Assembly (NCBI GenBank): GCA_019096065.1
Contig: JAGUCH010000007.1
Location: forward strand, 4,858,501-4,922,500
Length of the DNA: 64,000 bases
Direction: 5' to 3'
Origin: Paracyclopina nana
Taxonomy: Eukaryota > Arthropoda > Copepoda > Cyclopoida > Cyclopettidae
Translations under genes and position numbers: made by a program
The notes under the pieces: model-generated
Databases searched by the model: none
Seen by the model: the letters and a program-made list of their open reading frames with translations, nothing else
What the model was told of the DNA's origin: nothing
Shown here: positions 45,101 through 57,096 of the stretch, piece by piece
How positions within the stretch are numbered: the stretch's first letter is position 1
Layout: every line of letters starts with the position of its first letter

Positions 45101-48100
45101 GTTGTAAACATTAAGAATTGCTTCTCTCTCTCTCTCTCTCTCTCTCTTTTGCACCCTCCTTTATGACAGCTAAAAGCTTGGTAATTTTTGCACAAAAGGA
45201 GACGGATTTTATTATTCACAAACTAGCAGTGTAGCATTTGTCAATTTTCCAAAAGTTGAACATGAAACTGGGAATAATCAACGTCGTCGAAGCCTGCACG
45301 CAATCGCATTTTTCCACGTGTTGTACACTGCTAATAAAACGTTGTCATTTGACGCCGCGTTATTAAGGTTAGCATTTTTTTTTCTTGCGCATAATTCTTC
45401 TGGGACAGATTCAAATTTCCTGCAAAACCTCACATGCTTACGAAGGAGAATAAGTGCATTTCCAATTATTGCAAAAAGAAGATCGTTACGTAACGCCTCA
45501 TGGGTGGTGGTGATCATATTTTACGATTCCCATTTTTGGCAGCCATTTTATTAGTCTTTTTTTTGCAACCGCCAACTTTTATTAGGGTGATATGAATACA
45601 GTTGGCTGTTGCTGACCCTGAACCCATTTTCAATTTTTATCGATTTTTGTGTCTGCTGCATGGCTGGCTGAAGTGTGCAAACCGAGCTGCTCCTCGTCAA
45701 GCAGCAAAAAGCCAAATTTAATGTTACAACCGCCGCGCCGTCCAACCCTCATATTTTATACACTCCGAGTGCGGTGCAAAAAAGGCAGCTTTTAAATTAT
45801 TTGCCGTCCGAGAGTCGGCAATAATTGTCACGCATCATTTAATTCGGTGCGCGCACTTTTCTCCTCTTCTTTGGCTTGCGATAATTATGCAAATGGCATT
45901 CGACCCCATTTTCACGTCACTTGTCCCCATGTGGCTCAAAAGTCAGGTCTAGCTCGGTTAAGTCTCAAGGACTCACATTTTTTGCTCGCCAGCAACATAC
46001 ACACAATCCTTTGCCTCAACGATAAGCTATGCTATGCTGGCTTGCTTAGCAGCACAACGACGACGCGGGCAAAAAATCATGGACGACAGAAGTGCAAAAA
46101 ATGGCTGAAAAAAAGCCCACCTCTTTTATTTACTCGGACGATTCAGTCACACGCAACTCCATTTCAAGTGATGCATGCATGTAAATGGGATTTTTCTCAT
46201 TTTTTCGCAGCCTTTTTAAAAGGCTGAAATCTACACAGGGATAATGGGTAGCTTCGTTTATATTGGCCACCAGGTGGCGCTAGTTGTTTTTTTCTAGCTG
46301 TAGCAGCTCTTTTAATCGTGCTTCCGGGTGTCGTTTTTTGCAATTGCGTTTAATACACTTCTATTGGACTGTAACTGCCCCTGGGTTGGCGTTATCATCT
46401 CGCCTCCCATAAATTATTCGCAAGCAACCTTGGCTCAAATCTCTTCTTGATCTTGCAATTAGGTCCTACTGGTACATTGTGATATAAAAAGTTTGTAGCA
46501 GGCTAGTGAAAGTTAGGCTATCGCCAAGGACCTACAAAGAGAGAGAGAGAGAGAAGGGAAAAAAGCCAAAACGGAGCCACTTTTTGCTAGTTGTGCTAGA
46601 CAAAGAGACCTTCAAGCTAGGCAGACTTGGCTGTTTTTGCTGACTTGGAATGCGCGAGACTCCTCACAAAAACGCGCTCGGTTTCACCTTTTCCGCCTTG
46701 CTCACCTCATTTCACTAAAGCCTTTTGATATGAAGTATATCTTACAATGATGTCCTTCACAAATCTGGTTCTGTCATGGCAAAATTTCACCTTTGAGGCT
46801 CGCATTTCACCCTCCTAAATATCGAGTTGATGACGAGCCGGGGCCAAAAAACCACTCACAAAAAATAACCAAATAATGAAAGAGAAAGGAAGGCATGCAT
46901 GTAAGGTAGTGCGTTTATTAGGTCAAGACCAAGCATTAAATAGAGCATTTGCTCGTTAGGTGGATTATCAACATATTTAGTAAATTGTATCATGTGCTCA
47001 TATGAACGTACACTCAGCTGATGAACAAGTCTGCTGTTAGCTGCTGCTCTGTGTGTCCTAAATGTCTGACCTAGATTGCGTTAACTGCAGTCACCCCCTC
47101 CACTCTGCTGTACACTCTACCCTATCTATCAGAAATACTTGGCTCGGTCCTTAGTATGAAAATTGCAGTTTGCTTTCAAATACTCTAAAACCATTAATTA
47201 TTTATCCTAGACAGTAGCACTATTTTCACACCTTTTTCAGTGGTAAAAATGTCGTTATTGGGTGATTGTCGAAAATCGTGCTACGGACCGAGCCTGAACT
47301 ACGGCGTAGTTTCCCTCCTTCATGAATCGTCGTCGACGGGTCAATTAGCCAAAAATGTTGATATCTCCTCGGTCGTTGTAATGATGCAATTCGTGGAAAC
47401 TTGAGCAGAAACGCTGAGCAGCAAAGGTTTTTCGTCGTATATTTTTGTTTTTGTCTTGGCCGAATAATTAATAACGTTAATGGCGGCCGAAAAAAAGGCG
47501 AATATTGCACGCCTCATAAACTACTGCCTCTAAAAGTGGGCTGGGCTTTTAGAGGCAGTAAATTTTTACATCCTGACATGGGGATCCCATTATTTTTTCG
47601 AGTCTCCTATATCCTTGTGCCAATCCTTCTTCGCATAGTTGGTAGTGGTATGAATGGACATATGGCCAGACAAGGCTCATCATCATCATGTGGGAAATGG
47701 AGGGGGTGGCTAGACAGAAAGTAGGGCAAATATTGATCGACTCTGCCTCGGCCTGAGAGGGGAAATTCAGCTAGTGCAGCTCGCGCCGACGACACACACT
47801 GCTACACAGCTTGCTTGGAGAAGCTTCAACTTATGCTGAATGCACTTAATTATTGATGCGATGGCGAGGCTTTCCTTTTTGGCTCCACTTCGCTCGTCGT
47901 GATGATGGTCTAGACGTGCAAATATTTCCTCGTAACTGACGTGACTTGCAAAAATAGAGCTGAAACTTTGCTGCCTTGACGGGCGCCTTTTCCCATTCGG
48001 AAAATTGTGCTGCGAGGGGGCACTTAATGCATACATTCAATTCTAGTTAAAGCCCTTTTTTCATCCACAGATTGATTGCTTGAGTAGTTGGAAATCGCAG

Positions 48101-51100
48101 AAATTTGGCTGATGGCCAAACTTTTGCTGCTGCTGCTTAAAATGACAAGTTAAAAGCATTATTTTTTTGGTTTGCAGCGCCTGACAATCCCGTCATTTCA
48201 TCAATCAAAAAAGTTTCAGTAGTTGTTGTTGTTCTTTTTTGTGTGCGTGGCCTGTTGAAAGTCATTATTTGTGCCCTTTTACAACACCGCAATAACTCAA
48301 TTACGCGAGGCAGCAGCTGTCGCGCGTGCGCTAGATTTTGTTTATGTCAGCTGATGCGCGTGCGCGCAGGCGTCAGCTGACAAGATATTGTTGAGGTGGC
48401 TTTTTTCAGCACGCTGCTGCCAGGATCTTTCAGGGTGGAGATGGCCATAGCAGACATGCTCACAGACTACTTTCTAGGCTTTCTGTCGACCCCCTTTTGC
48501 TTTCCAGCTGCTCTCATCTCTCAATTCAGCTGATCCCGCCTCCATTTCTTCGAATGGAAAAATAACTTTTGCACATGCTGATATCACATTTCGAATATTT
48601 AATTGAAAACATGTGGCTCATCTCCGCCCACAAATTAGTGGCAGTTTTTATGAATCCATAAAGCTCGCGCGTTGCGTTGTTCAGAGTGGCAGAGTTTGCG
48701 GTTTCCAATTGCCTTTTGGTGCCAGAACATTGCAATAATAATAATAATAATAGCAACACTGGCAAAAAGTTGCTGGCCGCACTTGCGGTTGATGGTTGTG
48801 TGTATATGTGCAAAAATAAGATTGACTATGATCATCAGCATTTTCCTCCAGAAAAACCTTCTGAATTAACATGCCATCATCAAGCGAGCATTTTCGAAAA
48901 ACACATCCAAGTCTTCAATATCCTGTTTCACGATATGCATTTTTGCATGCGCCTTAACAAAGTAATTTGAGAATTGTGAGCTGCTTAGATTTGCTCCTGC
49001 TGCTCCACTTGAAAAACTTCAAAGCAGCATTTCATGCTACGCACAACGTTTTTTCTCCCTTTATATTCACAATATGCTAGAATGAGTTTGCGATTTGATT
49101 ATTGGGAGAGAGAGAGAGTTCTGGGCTATAAGTCCTGTGCTGAAAAGTTTCACTTCATGATGATGATTTATGGCTTCTATGACAACCGAGCTGAAGGGGC
49201 TGAAGCTCTGGCTAAAGGGGTGTACACATATACGTATTTGTACCTAGGATTTCTTCGAGTTACTTCGAACATTCCTTCTGCTGGACTTGAAGTAGCATTC
49301 TTTATAAATGTGCGTAACTTGTCCACTTTGGCCCATTACATCTTTGCAGTTCGTAAAAACTGGCATAGCTTAATGGAAAGAGCTTCATCTATTTGATCTT
49401 CGATTTGTTTTGATAGAAACCAAATGGCTATTTTCGCCATTCCTTGGTCAAAAATGCCAAAAAGCATAAAAAGTGAAAAATCCACTTCTGGTATTTTTGT
49501 CTGCTTCTACGGTGGCGCCACCCCTCAAAAGTGCCTGAACTCAATCTCTTGATCCGGAGTGTGTATGTATGAAATACAACAGCAGTGCAATTGGATATTT
49601 TCTAAAGTTAAGGCGTAGTAGATTCATTGTAGCATGTTAAGAGAAGTGCGTTACTCACACGCAGCAGCAGCAGCTGCTGCTTAGGGTGAAATCACCAGAC
49701 CAGGCATGGCAAGTGTGTGTGTCTGCATTCCTTTCAAGGTAACAGACAAAGTCTAGCAAATCACTGGCTATGATCCTCTATACCATCATCCCGTGTAAAT
49801 GAGACTTGCCAGATATGTTACAGCTTGATTTAAAGCCCCTTTTTCATTTTTTACACCCTTTTGTCCTTCGTGGCTGGCCACACGTGGTTAATTGTTGATT
49901 CGGCGCGCCAAGAAGGAGACTTGAATTTATTGCCTCGTTTTTTGCTGCGTTTTTTGCTCGCGCATGCATACCACTATTGCTCTTTGTAACTAGTGAAAAC
50001 CCGGCCCTGGAGGGTTAGTAGGTCAGCAAAAGGGAAAAGAGGGCTATTTTTTGCCAACTGAAAAGTCTTTCTCCCAGTCACGACTACTATTCTTACTTTC
50101 CATTGTTGCCCTCTCAAATTATGATGTACCATTTCACATGAATTGATTGAGTCGGGATTTTTTTCCGCCTTCGGAATTGATAACAATAACAATGATGTTG
50201 AGCGCTAACAAAGGCTTCATTTAGGATGTGAAGCAGTTAGTAGTCATATCAGAATCAGGTCAGCCATTTTTTGCTCGCAATCTCGTATAACAAGGTCGGC
50301 AGACTGCTGACTTGGCTAGAAATACTATTAAAAAAAAAAGAAATGTGTCAAAATTAGAGAATTCACACATTTTTCGTGTTGCAGGACTCAATCAGTCATA
50401 ATAATGGAGGCCGAGAGAGGTCGTTGGAGGCTAAATCACCCAGACATGTGGATCCTGCGAAAAAGGCCAAAATGGAGCATCCAGAATACCCTGCTGCATC
50501 TGGCAGTGATCCATACAGCCTTTTGTTGTACCAGACTTGGGCAGCTGCGGCTGGCAAGGCCGGAGGAGGAAGTGGAGGTCCGCACTTACATCCTGCGGCT
50601 GCGGCTGCGGCAGCCTGGTCCAGTCATTATGCCCAGGCCATTAAGGTAAAATAGGAGCCAGATCCCATAAATTAGGGGTTTTTTTTCACCTGAAAATCTG
50701 GTGGGATAGGTGTGATCCCTTTTTTGCTAGTTACAACTGTTGGGTTCAAGGTGAGAAGAGTTATCTAAAGCTGCTTTTGCTCTTTTCCTGCAGGAAGGCA
50801 AAACGTCTCGGTCAGTGGTGCCAGCTTCCAGATTCTCCCCTGGGATGCCACCTCCACGCCCCAATTCCTCTTCCACTGCTGGTCACAATGGAGGCAGTTT
50901 TCATCGGAGCTACGAAAAGATGATGGCTGACCATCATGTCACCTCTGCTGGTCATCATCCATCCGGACTGATCAAGTCGAGTCCCTTGTCAGACAGTGCA
51001 GAATCACCTCCGGAAAGGCTCACTCACAGTACGATGAACCTTTTTTTTACATACTATGGTTTTGTAAATTTTATGGTTTCTTTTTTGAAGGTATTGAATC

Positions 51101-52176
51101 TCCTGGAGAATTTTCGAGTCATCTCACGAGAAAGAAGCCCTCGTCGTCCTCGTTGGCCGAGGACATTCTGGCCATTCGGGCTGCCCTGGAAGGGGCCTCA
51201 ACTTCGGCCCGGGAGAGAATTCTGAAGATTCTCGAGCGATTGACAGCCAGATTAGCTCTAGCTGAGTCTGAACGTGATATGGCCATCGGTAATTATGCTA
51301 GATTCACTTATCAAATTATGTCACGGTGTCCTCAGCAAAAAAAAAAAATTCAAATATCACGTGTGTATGTAAATGTATTCGTGTATTTTTCAGACCAAGT
51401 CAAGAAGCTGCACAGGCGTTACGAGATGACAGAAGAAGAACTTCACAAAAAACGAGCCGAGCTTCGAGAGGCTTTGCGTAATGATATGGCAGCCTCTAGT
51501 GTCCGTCAGCAGCCTCCGAGGTCGTCGTCCGAGATTATTGATGTCGGGTCCAAAGTGGATTTGAAATCACCAACCCGAGTCATTATGGAGGAAAAGAGCT
51601 GCGGCGAGAGCTCGAGAAGTTCGAGGTCGGCCACGCCTCCGGTCTCGGCCTCGGCTTTGATGGCAGCCTCCAAAGCAGCCATTTCGTCGGTCGACATGGA
51701 TTCACCTCACACAAATGATTCATCAGTCAAATTGACCCATTTGCGTCGCAGATCCGGAACGCCTGCGAGCATCAGGTCACGAGTAAGTTTTTATCTTTTT
51801 TTCTATTGCTAATTTTATTTGCATCAATTATGTTTTAAAGGAGTCGGAAGACATTCGCGAACGAATGATGACAATGGAGGCCGAAATTCGGGCGTTGCGA
51901 GATGAACTGTCAACTAGATCGAATTTGGCCTCGGCGAGCGTTGCTGCACCTCCAAAAGAGGCTGTTGCCCCGCCTCCTGTCAAAGACGATGCCACGCCCT
52001 CTGCTCCGACTAATGACAACGAAGAAGATTCTGAGGAAAAAGTACTGACAGTCGACGAAGATGAGCAGCCGGGCTCCAAGACTGCAGAAGTCAGCAGCAA
52101 CAACAATAATAATGGTGGTGGCAACGGCGACGACAACGATGTTGATGCTGAAGATGATAAAAAATCCACGACGTAA
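42146..52176 (+). CDS. SKI: SKI/SnoN-family transcriptional co-repressor
   Basis: Seven coding exons: 42146-42730, 42822-43637, 50385-50645, 50794-51028, 51091-51288, 51394-51782, 51841-52176; 939 aa. Residues about 241-329 are the Ski/Sno/Dac (DHD) domain, with [20 protein letters not shown]. Residues 348-425 are the SMAD4-binding SAND-like domain, with the zinc ligands in QHECFGKCRG, CIECLEC, FCPAKFVCHSH and CHWGFDSSNW. Ala- and Ser-rich linkers follow, then a coiled coil at about 655-735 (LAEDILAIRAALEGAS). The C-terminus is an acidic Asn/Gly-rich tail. The protein recruits N-CoR/HDAC and blocks SMAD2/3-SMAD4 in TGF-beta/activin signalling (Drosophila Snoo). The 6.7-kb third intron is the largest in the window. 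Optional exons within it cannot be excluded. Confidence 0.95.
45123..45146 (+). repeat. (TC)12 microsatellite
   Basis: Uninterrupted TC dinucleotides, in the SKI intron. Confidence 0.95.
46539..46554 (+). repeat. (GA)8 microsatellite
   Basis: Uninterrupted GA dinucleotides in the SKI intron. Confidence 0.9.
47522..47560 (+). repeat. Perfect 15-bp inverted repeat (hairpin)
   Basis: Left arm 47522-47536 and right arm 47546-47560 are exact reverse complements (TACTGCCTCTAAAAG), with a 9-nt loop TGGGCTGGG. Too short for a canonical microRNA precursor. Confidence 0.85.
48734..48751 (+). repeat. (AAT)6 microsatellite
   Basis: Uninterrupted AAT trinucleotides in the SKI intron; a similar run occurs near 52893-52909. 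Confidence 0.9.
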
Positions 52177-53179
52177 AAAATATTGACTTGAAACTTGAAA
52201 AGACTGAGCAACTTTTTGTCATTTTTTGCCTTCCACGTTTTCGTTTCCTTTTTTACATGCATATTGTTCAACTCTCCCAAAAAAATCCCACCTTTTCACA
52301 CAGCTACGTATCAATTTTTTTTAAAGGAAAATGACCAACTTTTTTACCATAAAATAGATTCCGAGCGAATTTGAGATTTGCGATTGCCTACTTTTTAGCA
52401 AGAACTAAAATAGCCTGCATGTAATAATTGCTGCAACCTTTGCAAAATCCTCATCAAAATCGACGTTTTCCTTTGTCTCACTGCAATTCGCTTTTCTTTG
52501 CAATTTATCTTGCAAAATTAGTGTGACCTTTCTAAAAGGCCTCGCGGAGTGCATTTTTGGCAAGGAGAAATGTGTGACTATGATGGTCCTTTGTAATATT
52601 TATCAACGTAAAGATGGAGCAGAGAAGACAAAAAAAACCATTCAAATATTACGGGTAAAAAAAGAAGATATGAAAAATTTCTTTTTTTTTGCAGTTTATT
52701 TCATTTTCGTTGCGCAACCACAACAATTTTAAATAGTAATACAAATCTACGATCAAGAATGATGAGATTGAAAATCTCAATAAAAATCCCCCCATACACT
52801 TTTTACTTATTCCTACTATGATTATTATAACTTCTCTGAACGTCTCTCGTCCTTTCATTGCCCCAATGTTGTAATCTGTGATTTTGTGACTACAATAATA
52901 ATAATAATAACAATATGATGAAGGAAAAAATCGAAGAAAACACATCTACACAACACACAGTTACGTAAAATATTGAGAAAAGCATTATTATGTAGCAGCC
53001 ACACTTTTTGCAACAAAAAGAGTACATCAAAAATTGTTATTTGTCACATCAACGATTAATTTACAATTTATCCAGTAATAATAAAAGCAAACATTATTGA
53101 AATATGAATGAACTGCAGTTGTCGACTATATTATTTTCATTTAGAAAATTACAGCAATATTGAGGCTTTTTCAGGACTG
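52177..53179 (+). other. Probable SKI 3' UTR and flanking sequence
   Basis: AT-rich with several AATAAA-like signals (for example about 52780 and 53079). No coding frame is supported. Confidence 0.45.
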
Positions 53180-53365
53180 TCAGTTGTCGTTGGAGTCATG
53201 ATTTGCAAAGAAGTCGCATTTTCCAGTGAAAGCAAATGCACGAAAAGCGTGGGCAGTTTGCGAAATGACTTGGGCTATTTCTGAACTCCAATTTTGTGCA
53301 GTTTGACTCAATTTCGAAAGGACCTTTGCAAATCTCCGAGGCTCACTCATATTTTGTGATTTCAT
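53180..53365 (-). CDS. Possible small protein, 61 aa
   Basis: Frame from ATG 53365 to a stop at 53180. The sequence is amphipathic and helical (KVLSKLSQTAQNWSSEIAQV) with little low complexity, unlike random frames nearby. No intron, family or expression signal is visible; it may equally be chance. It is antisense-facing to the SKI 3' end. Confidence 0.3.
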   Translation of the reverse strand: MKSQNMSEPRRFAKVLSKLSQTAQNWSSEIAQVISQTAHAFRAFAFTGKCDFFANHDSNDN

Positions 53366-56353
53366 TGGCCAAAATTAAATCTACATGGTTTTACGTTCAA
53401 CTTTGAAATGAGAAAAGGGTCCCCGAAATAACAAATTAAATCGGAAAGGAAAAATTAGAAGCACTCATTTGGCAATATTCTCTTGGGTATTACGGAATGT
53501 ACGCAAATCACTAAGACATGCATTGAAGCTCAAGTTTCAATCTTTTTGTCAGGTTTTTATTTATTACTCATCGTGGTTTTTTTTTCAAATTGCATGTTTT
53601 CAGGCAGATAATAATCTCCATATGTAAGGTTTTGTACAACAATCTAAGAGACTATTAAGCTAACATACCAATTTAGTTAATATGCGCATTTGCTCTAAAA
53701 TGCAAGACAAAATGCTGGTTTGTTCCATTTTGACACACTTTTTTGGCTCATACCAAAAAACAAGCGAATCCGGACTTCTGGTGCATTGATGCTCAAACTG
53801 GAAAAACACTTTTTTGCGTTTCAAAGAGTGCAAAAATACTCATCTAACCATGAATAAGGCTTTTCAAAAATAACTTTGCTTTTGGGTATGTTGCATTGAA
53901 GTATAAAACAAATTTGACCTTTGCTCTTAATTTGCCATCTCATGATTAAGTATTAGCGCGCTGCAGCCTTAATTTTTTTCGCCTCCTCGCCGTTGTCAGA
54001 AATTATGTCCATTCTGAGTAGAATGAGTTCAGCGTGCATTGTGCATTTTTCACCGTAATATAGTTGAGGCTGTGGTTATTTTTGCACGGTGCACTTGCCT
54101 TCTAGCCTGTAAAAGGTTTATGCCTAAATCGTGCAAAATTGGCTCCCACGAACCCTGATGCATCTTGACGTCGACGAGGACTTTTTTATGAGCTGCCCCA
54201 TGAAAATTAGGGCTGCAAATGACTTGTGATTACACCGACATATCCGGAATAATGGCATTTGGATCCTTCTTAAAAAAGACTTATTCGGCCGAAATGGCCT
54301 TGAACTGATAGTAATTCTCGGAACTTGTTGGCAGCCAAATCACGCAACCTTTGAAGAGTTGAGGAAAAACTTGCACATTGAGCTCTCTTTTCTCGCAATT
54401 TCGGCCATAATTCCCTGGCTGCATTTTGCAGAATGCACAAGATATGTGAAACTGTATAGTTATTATAGGAATACAAGAATTTTTGAGGGGCGCAAGATGG
54501 CGCTGGCAAATGATGCTTGTAAAAACATCTGCTTGATTCTCGCATCACTTTTAAAACACCATTTGATATTAGCCTCTTAATAACAATGAGGCAAATGGCT
54601 TCAAAAATGATGAGCAATAAAAAGGCTGAACATTTGGTACTAAAAAAATCACGCCATTAAGTTTTTAGTGGCCAAAATAGCAAGACTTTTTACACCCAGT
54701 TCAATATGCAATTTATAAGGAAAAACTGTGTGAAAAGCAATCTTTGGCAGCTATTTTAATAAAAATTGGGCTCATTGAATAGCTTGCCAAATCCTCAAGA
54801 AAAAAGCCTCCTTTTTCCTCCTGTAAAAGCCATGCATATTTTTGGCATCCCAGGCTGATATAAAAAACACCCAAATTCTGCTTAATGTTCTAAGGCCTGG
54901 GTGATAATTGGGCTTTGTGACCTTAGGCATTTTTTCGCACGTTTTCCATTATTATCGTAAGCATGATTGCGACTGCGAGTCTGGGCAAGATTGAAGACTT
55001 GAATAGTTGGCCGCGCCGCCGCCGCTCGCCGATGCATTTTGCAAATTCGCAAATGCAGCCGCCAACTCTGAAGTGGTAGTGCAAAATGCGCGAGACGACA
55101 GTGTATACATGGAGCGAGCGCTCGTCGCGGCATCATCATGGCGAAAGCGCTCTCGGAAAGAGCGTGCGCTTTTGCGAATTTTGTGCAAAAGTGCACCGAG
55201 TGCACTTGGAGGCCCTTCCCACTCTCGCTCTCGTTTTGCCTACTGACACATGCAACTCGGCACAGTGGGCTTTTCCGCCAGCCTCTCGCGCATAACATCA
55301 GATTTTGGAATTGAAACTTAAAATATATAGCGATTCATCTGAAATCACTTTGTGAAATGATGCACATCCTCAACCTTTTAGAAGAGTTCTTAAAGCACTT
55401 CAGAAATAGCTCTTAAAATGCATAGGCGCATCACTACTAAAAAATATCAAAGTTCAAAAATGAGGTTCTTTTGAAAATACTATGGCGCAAATTTACAAAA
55501 TAATAATGCAAAAGCTGAGAGTGATCGATATCGAATTAATTGTCTGAATGAACTTGATTTAGTTTCTAATTGACAGAAATAAATCTTGATCATATCGCCG
55601 ACATATTATTCGATGCTAAATTTAAAATGTTAAGTGAATGACGCTTAACATGCACTCAATACTTGAATTTTTGGATTTTTTTAAAAGCATGGTAAAATCC
55701 TACCTTTCAAAAAATTCCGTAATATTATGGTAGTTCATCCAAAAATTCTGTTAAAACGCTCAAGGATTTTGGCAAGTAACATAAGTTGGCGAATCCTGTC
55801 AAAATTTGCGGCGCCTCTGTTCCACTGTGCATGGACTGCGAATTCGCCAACTCCGACTCGCACAGCTTTTCTGCAATGATTGCACTCTACTCCAGTCCTA
55901 GTCTGACATCCAGCGTTGCCGAAACGTCAACTTTTGCACCTTTTTGCCCATGTTGATTTAGCTGTTGTCGCCAAGTGAAAGGCCAAGGCCCCAAAACATC
56001 AACCTGATACACATTCTCAAGTTTCATAAAAGAAGCTTTAATCCTATTGTTGAAAGGTAAGCCAACTTTTATTCATTTAGGAAGCATCCAAAATCTTCAA
56101 GGACACTGAAAAAAATATCCTTTGTCTACTAGCTGCAATTCTGAGTCTTGGAATTGATGCATTTGCAAAATGCATTTGGCTTGCGAAATGTAATAACCTG
56201 ACTGGATGGGGTGTATTAAGACTATGCAGAAAACATGGCTAAAATTCCAAAAATATACATGATATATGTTGGCAAAGCTTGCTCGCATGCATTTTTGTAG
56301 ATAATATTGATTTGCAGTTGCCATGAGTATATGTTAGTACATTTTTGCTACAG
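53366..56353. other. Intergenic, sparse
   Basis: No supported gene until a candidate non-coding exon at about 55.9-56.05 kb ending in a consensus donor (GAAAG|GTAAGCC at 56049). A CpG-richer patch at 55.0-55.3 kb creates long chance frames on both strands. Confidence 0.45.
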
Positions 56354-56661
56354 ATGGATCCCAGCTTTGCCGTCGTCCAAATTTGAGACTTGCTATGTCT
56401 ACAGGATTTCCGAACCAGGATCAACATCATCTTAACAGCACTGGCAGCAACAGCAACACCACTGCAGCTAATCAAGGCCCAAATTATCTTGGCCAACTGG
56501 CAGCTGCCAATCAAGTTCAGAGGCTTGTTCAGAGGTACTTGTCATTGGCTCCTGTCTTCATTGGTGGACCTGCCAACACTTCCTTGGAGGCTCCACCACC
56601 ACCAACATCCAACACCAGCAACAACACTGATCCAATCCCAGCGAACCCTTTTCAAGATTTG
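56354..56661 (+). CDS. First coding exon of an unidentified Asn/Thr-rich protein (partial)
   Basis: The exon is bounded by an acceptor (TTTTTGCTACAG, ending 56353) and a donor (GATTTG|GTAAGG at 56661). ATG 56395 opens 89 codons with no stop: an Asn/Thr/Ser-rich head, an amphipathic helix (QVQRLVQRYLSLAPVF) and a Pro-rich end. A donor near 56049 suggests an upstream 5' UTR exon. No following exon on the plus strand can be matched before the window ends, and the transposon begins directly after it. The gene may continue past 64 kb, or have been cut by the insertion. Confidence 0.5.
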
Positions 56662-56869
56662 GTAAGGGTGTGAAAGCGCTTTTTTTTGGCTCCTTTTCTG
56701 CTTTCTTGGGTACCCCCAGAGGAAGCGTTTTAGTAACCGAATGAAAGTACTTTTTTTTTGGTTTCGTGAAAGTAATTTTTTAGTATTCGAATGGAAGTGA
56801 ATCTGACACGCTTTCCGAAAGCGAATTGGAAGCTGTGCTCAAATTCGTCAAAATCGTCAACTTTTTAAT

Positions 56870-56899
56870 GGTTTTCATGGAAGTCCTTCCATGAAAACC
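56870..56899 (+). repeat. Perfect palindrome, 14-bp arms
   Basis: GGTTTTCATGGAAG and its exact reverse complement, separated by 2 bp, near the presumed left end of the transposon. Confidence 0.85.
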
Positions 56900-57096
56900 G
56901 TAAGAAAGTATGGACTTTGTTATTTTTCAACTTTTTTGACGAAAACCATTTCCACCGCGTTCGCGCAAATTTTTAGCTGAAACAAGATGAAATGCTTGAA
57001 ATGCGATCCGAAACCTCACTAGAGCAAGAGTTGACCTCATCGGTATTAAAAGTATATAAGTTTTCCTAATTTGTTTATTAAACACTTTCAATTCTT

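Larger units (their letters stand above)
43638..50384 (+). other. Long SKI intron, candidate regulatory DNA
   Basis: 6,747-bp intron in a genome where other introns are 50-110 bp. No coding exon is convincing on either strand. It holds a (TC)n run at 45123-45146, a (GA)n run at 46539-46554, an (AAT)n run at about 48734-48751, and a perfect 15-bp hairpin at 47522-47560. Size and position after the DNA-binding exons suggest enhancers. Confidence 0.5.

Noticed and set aside
45847-46227. 126-codon frame in the SKI intron
   Set aside because: No acceptor/donor in the right phase to join SKI and no domain.
54882-55298. 138-codon minus-strand frame
   Set aside because: Overlapping frames on both strands in a CpG patch, Arg/Ala/Cys-rich, no domain or splice signals.
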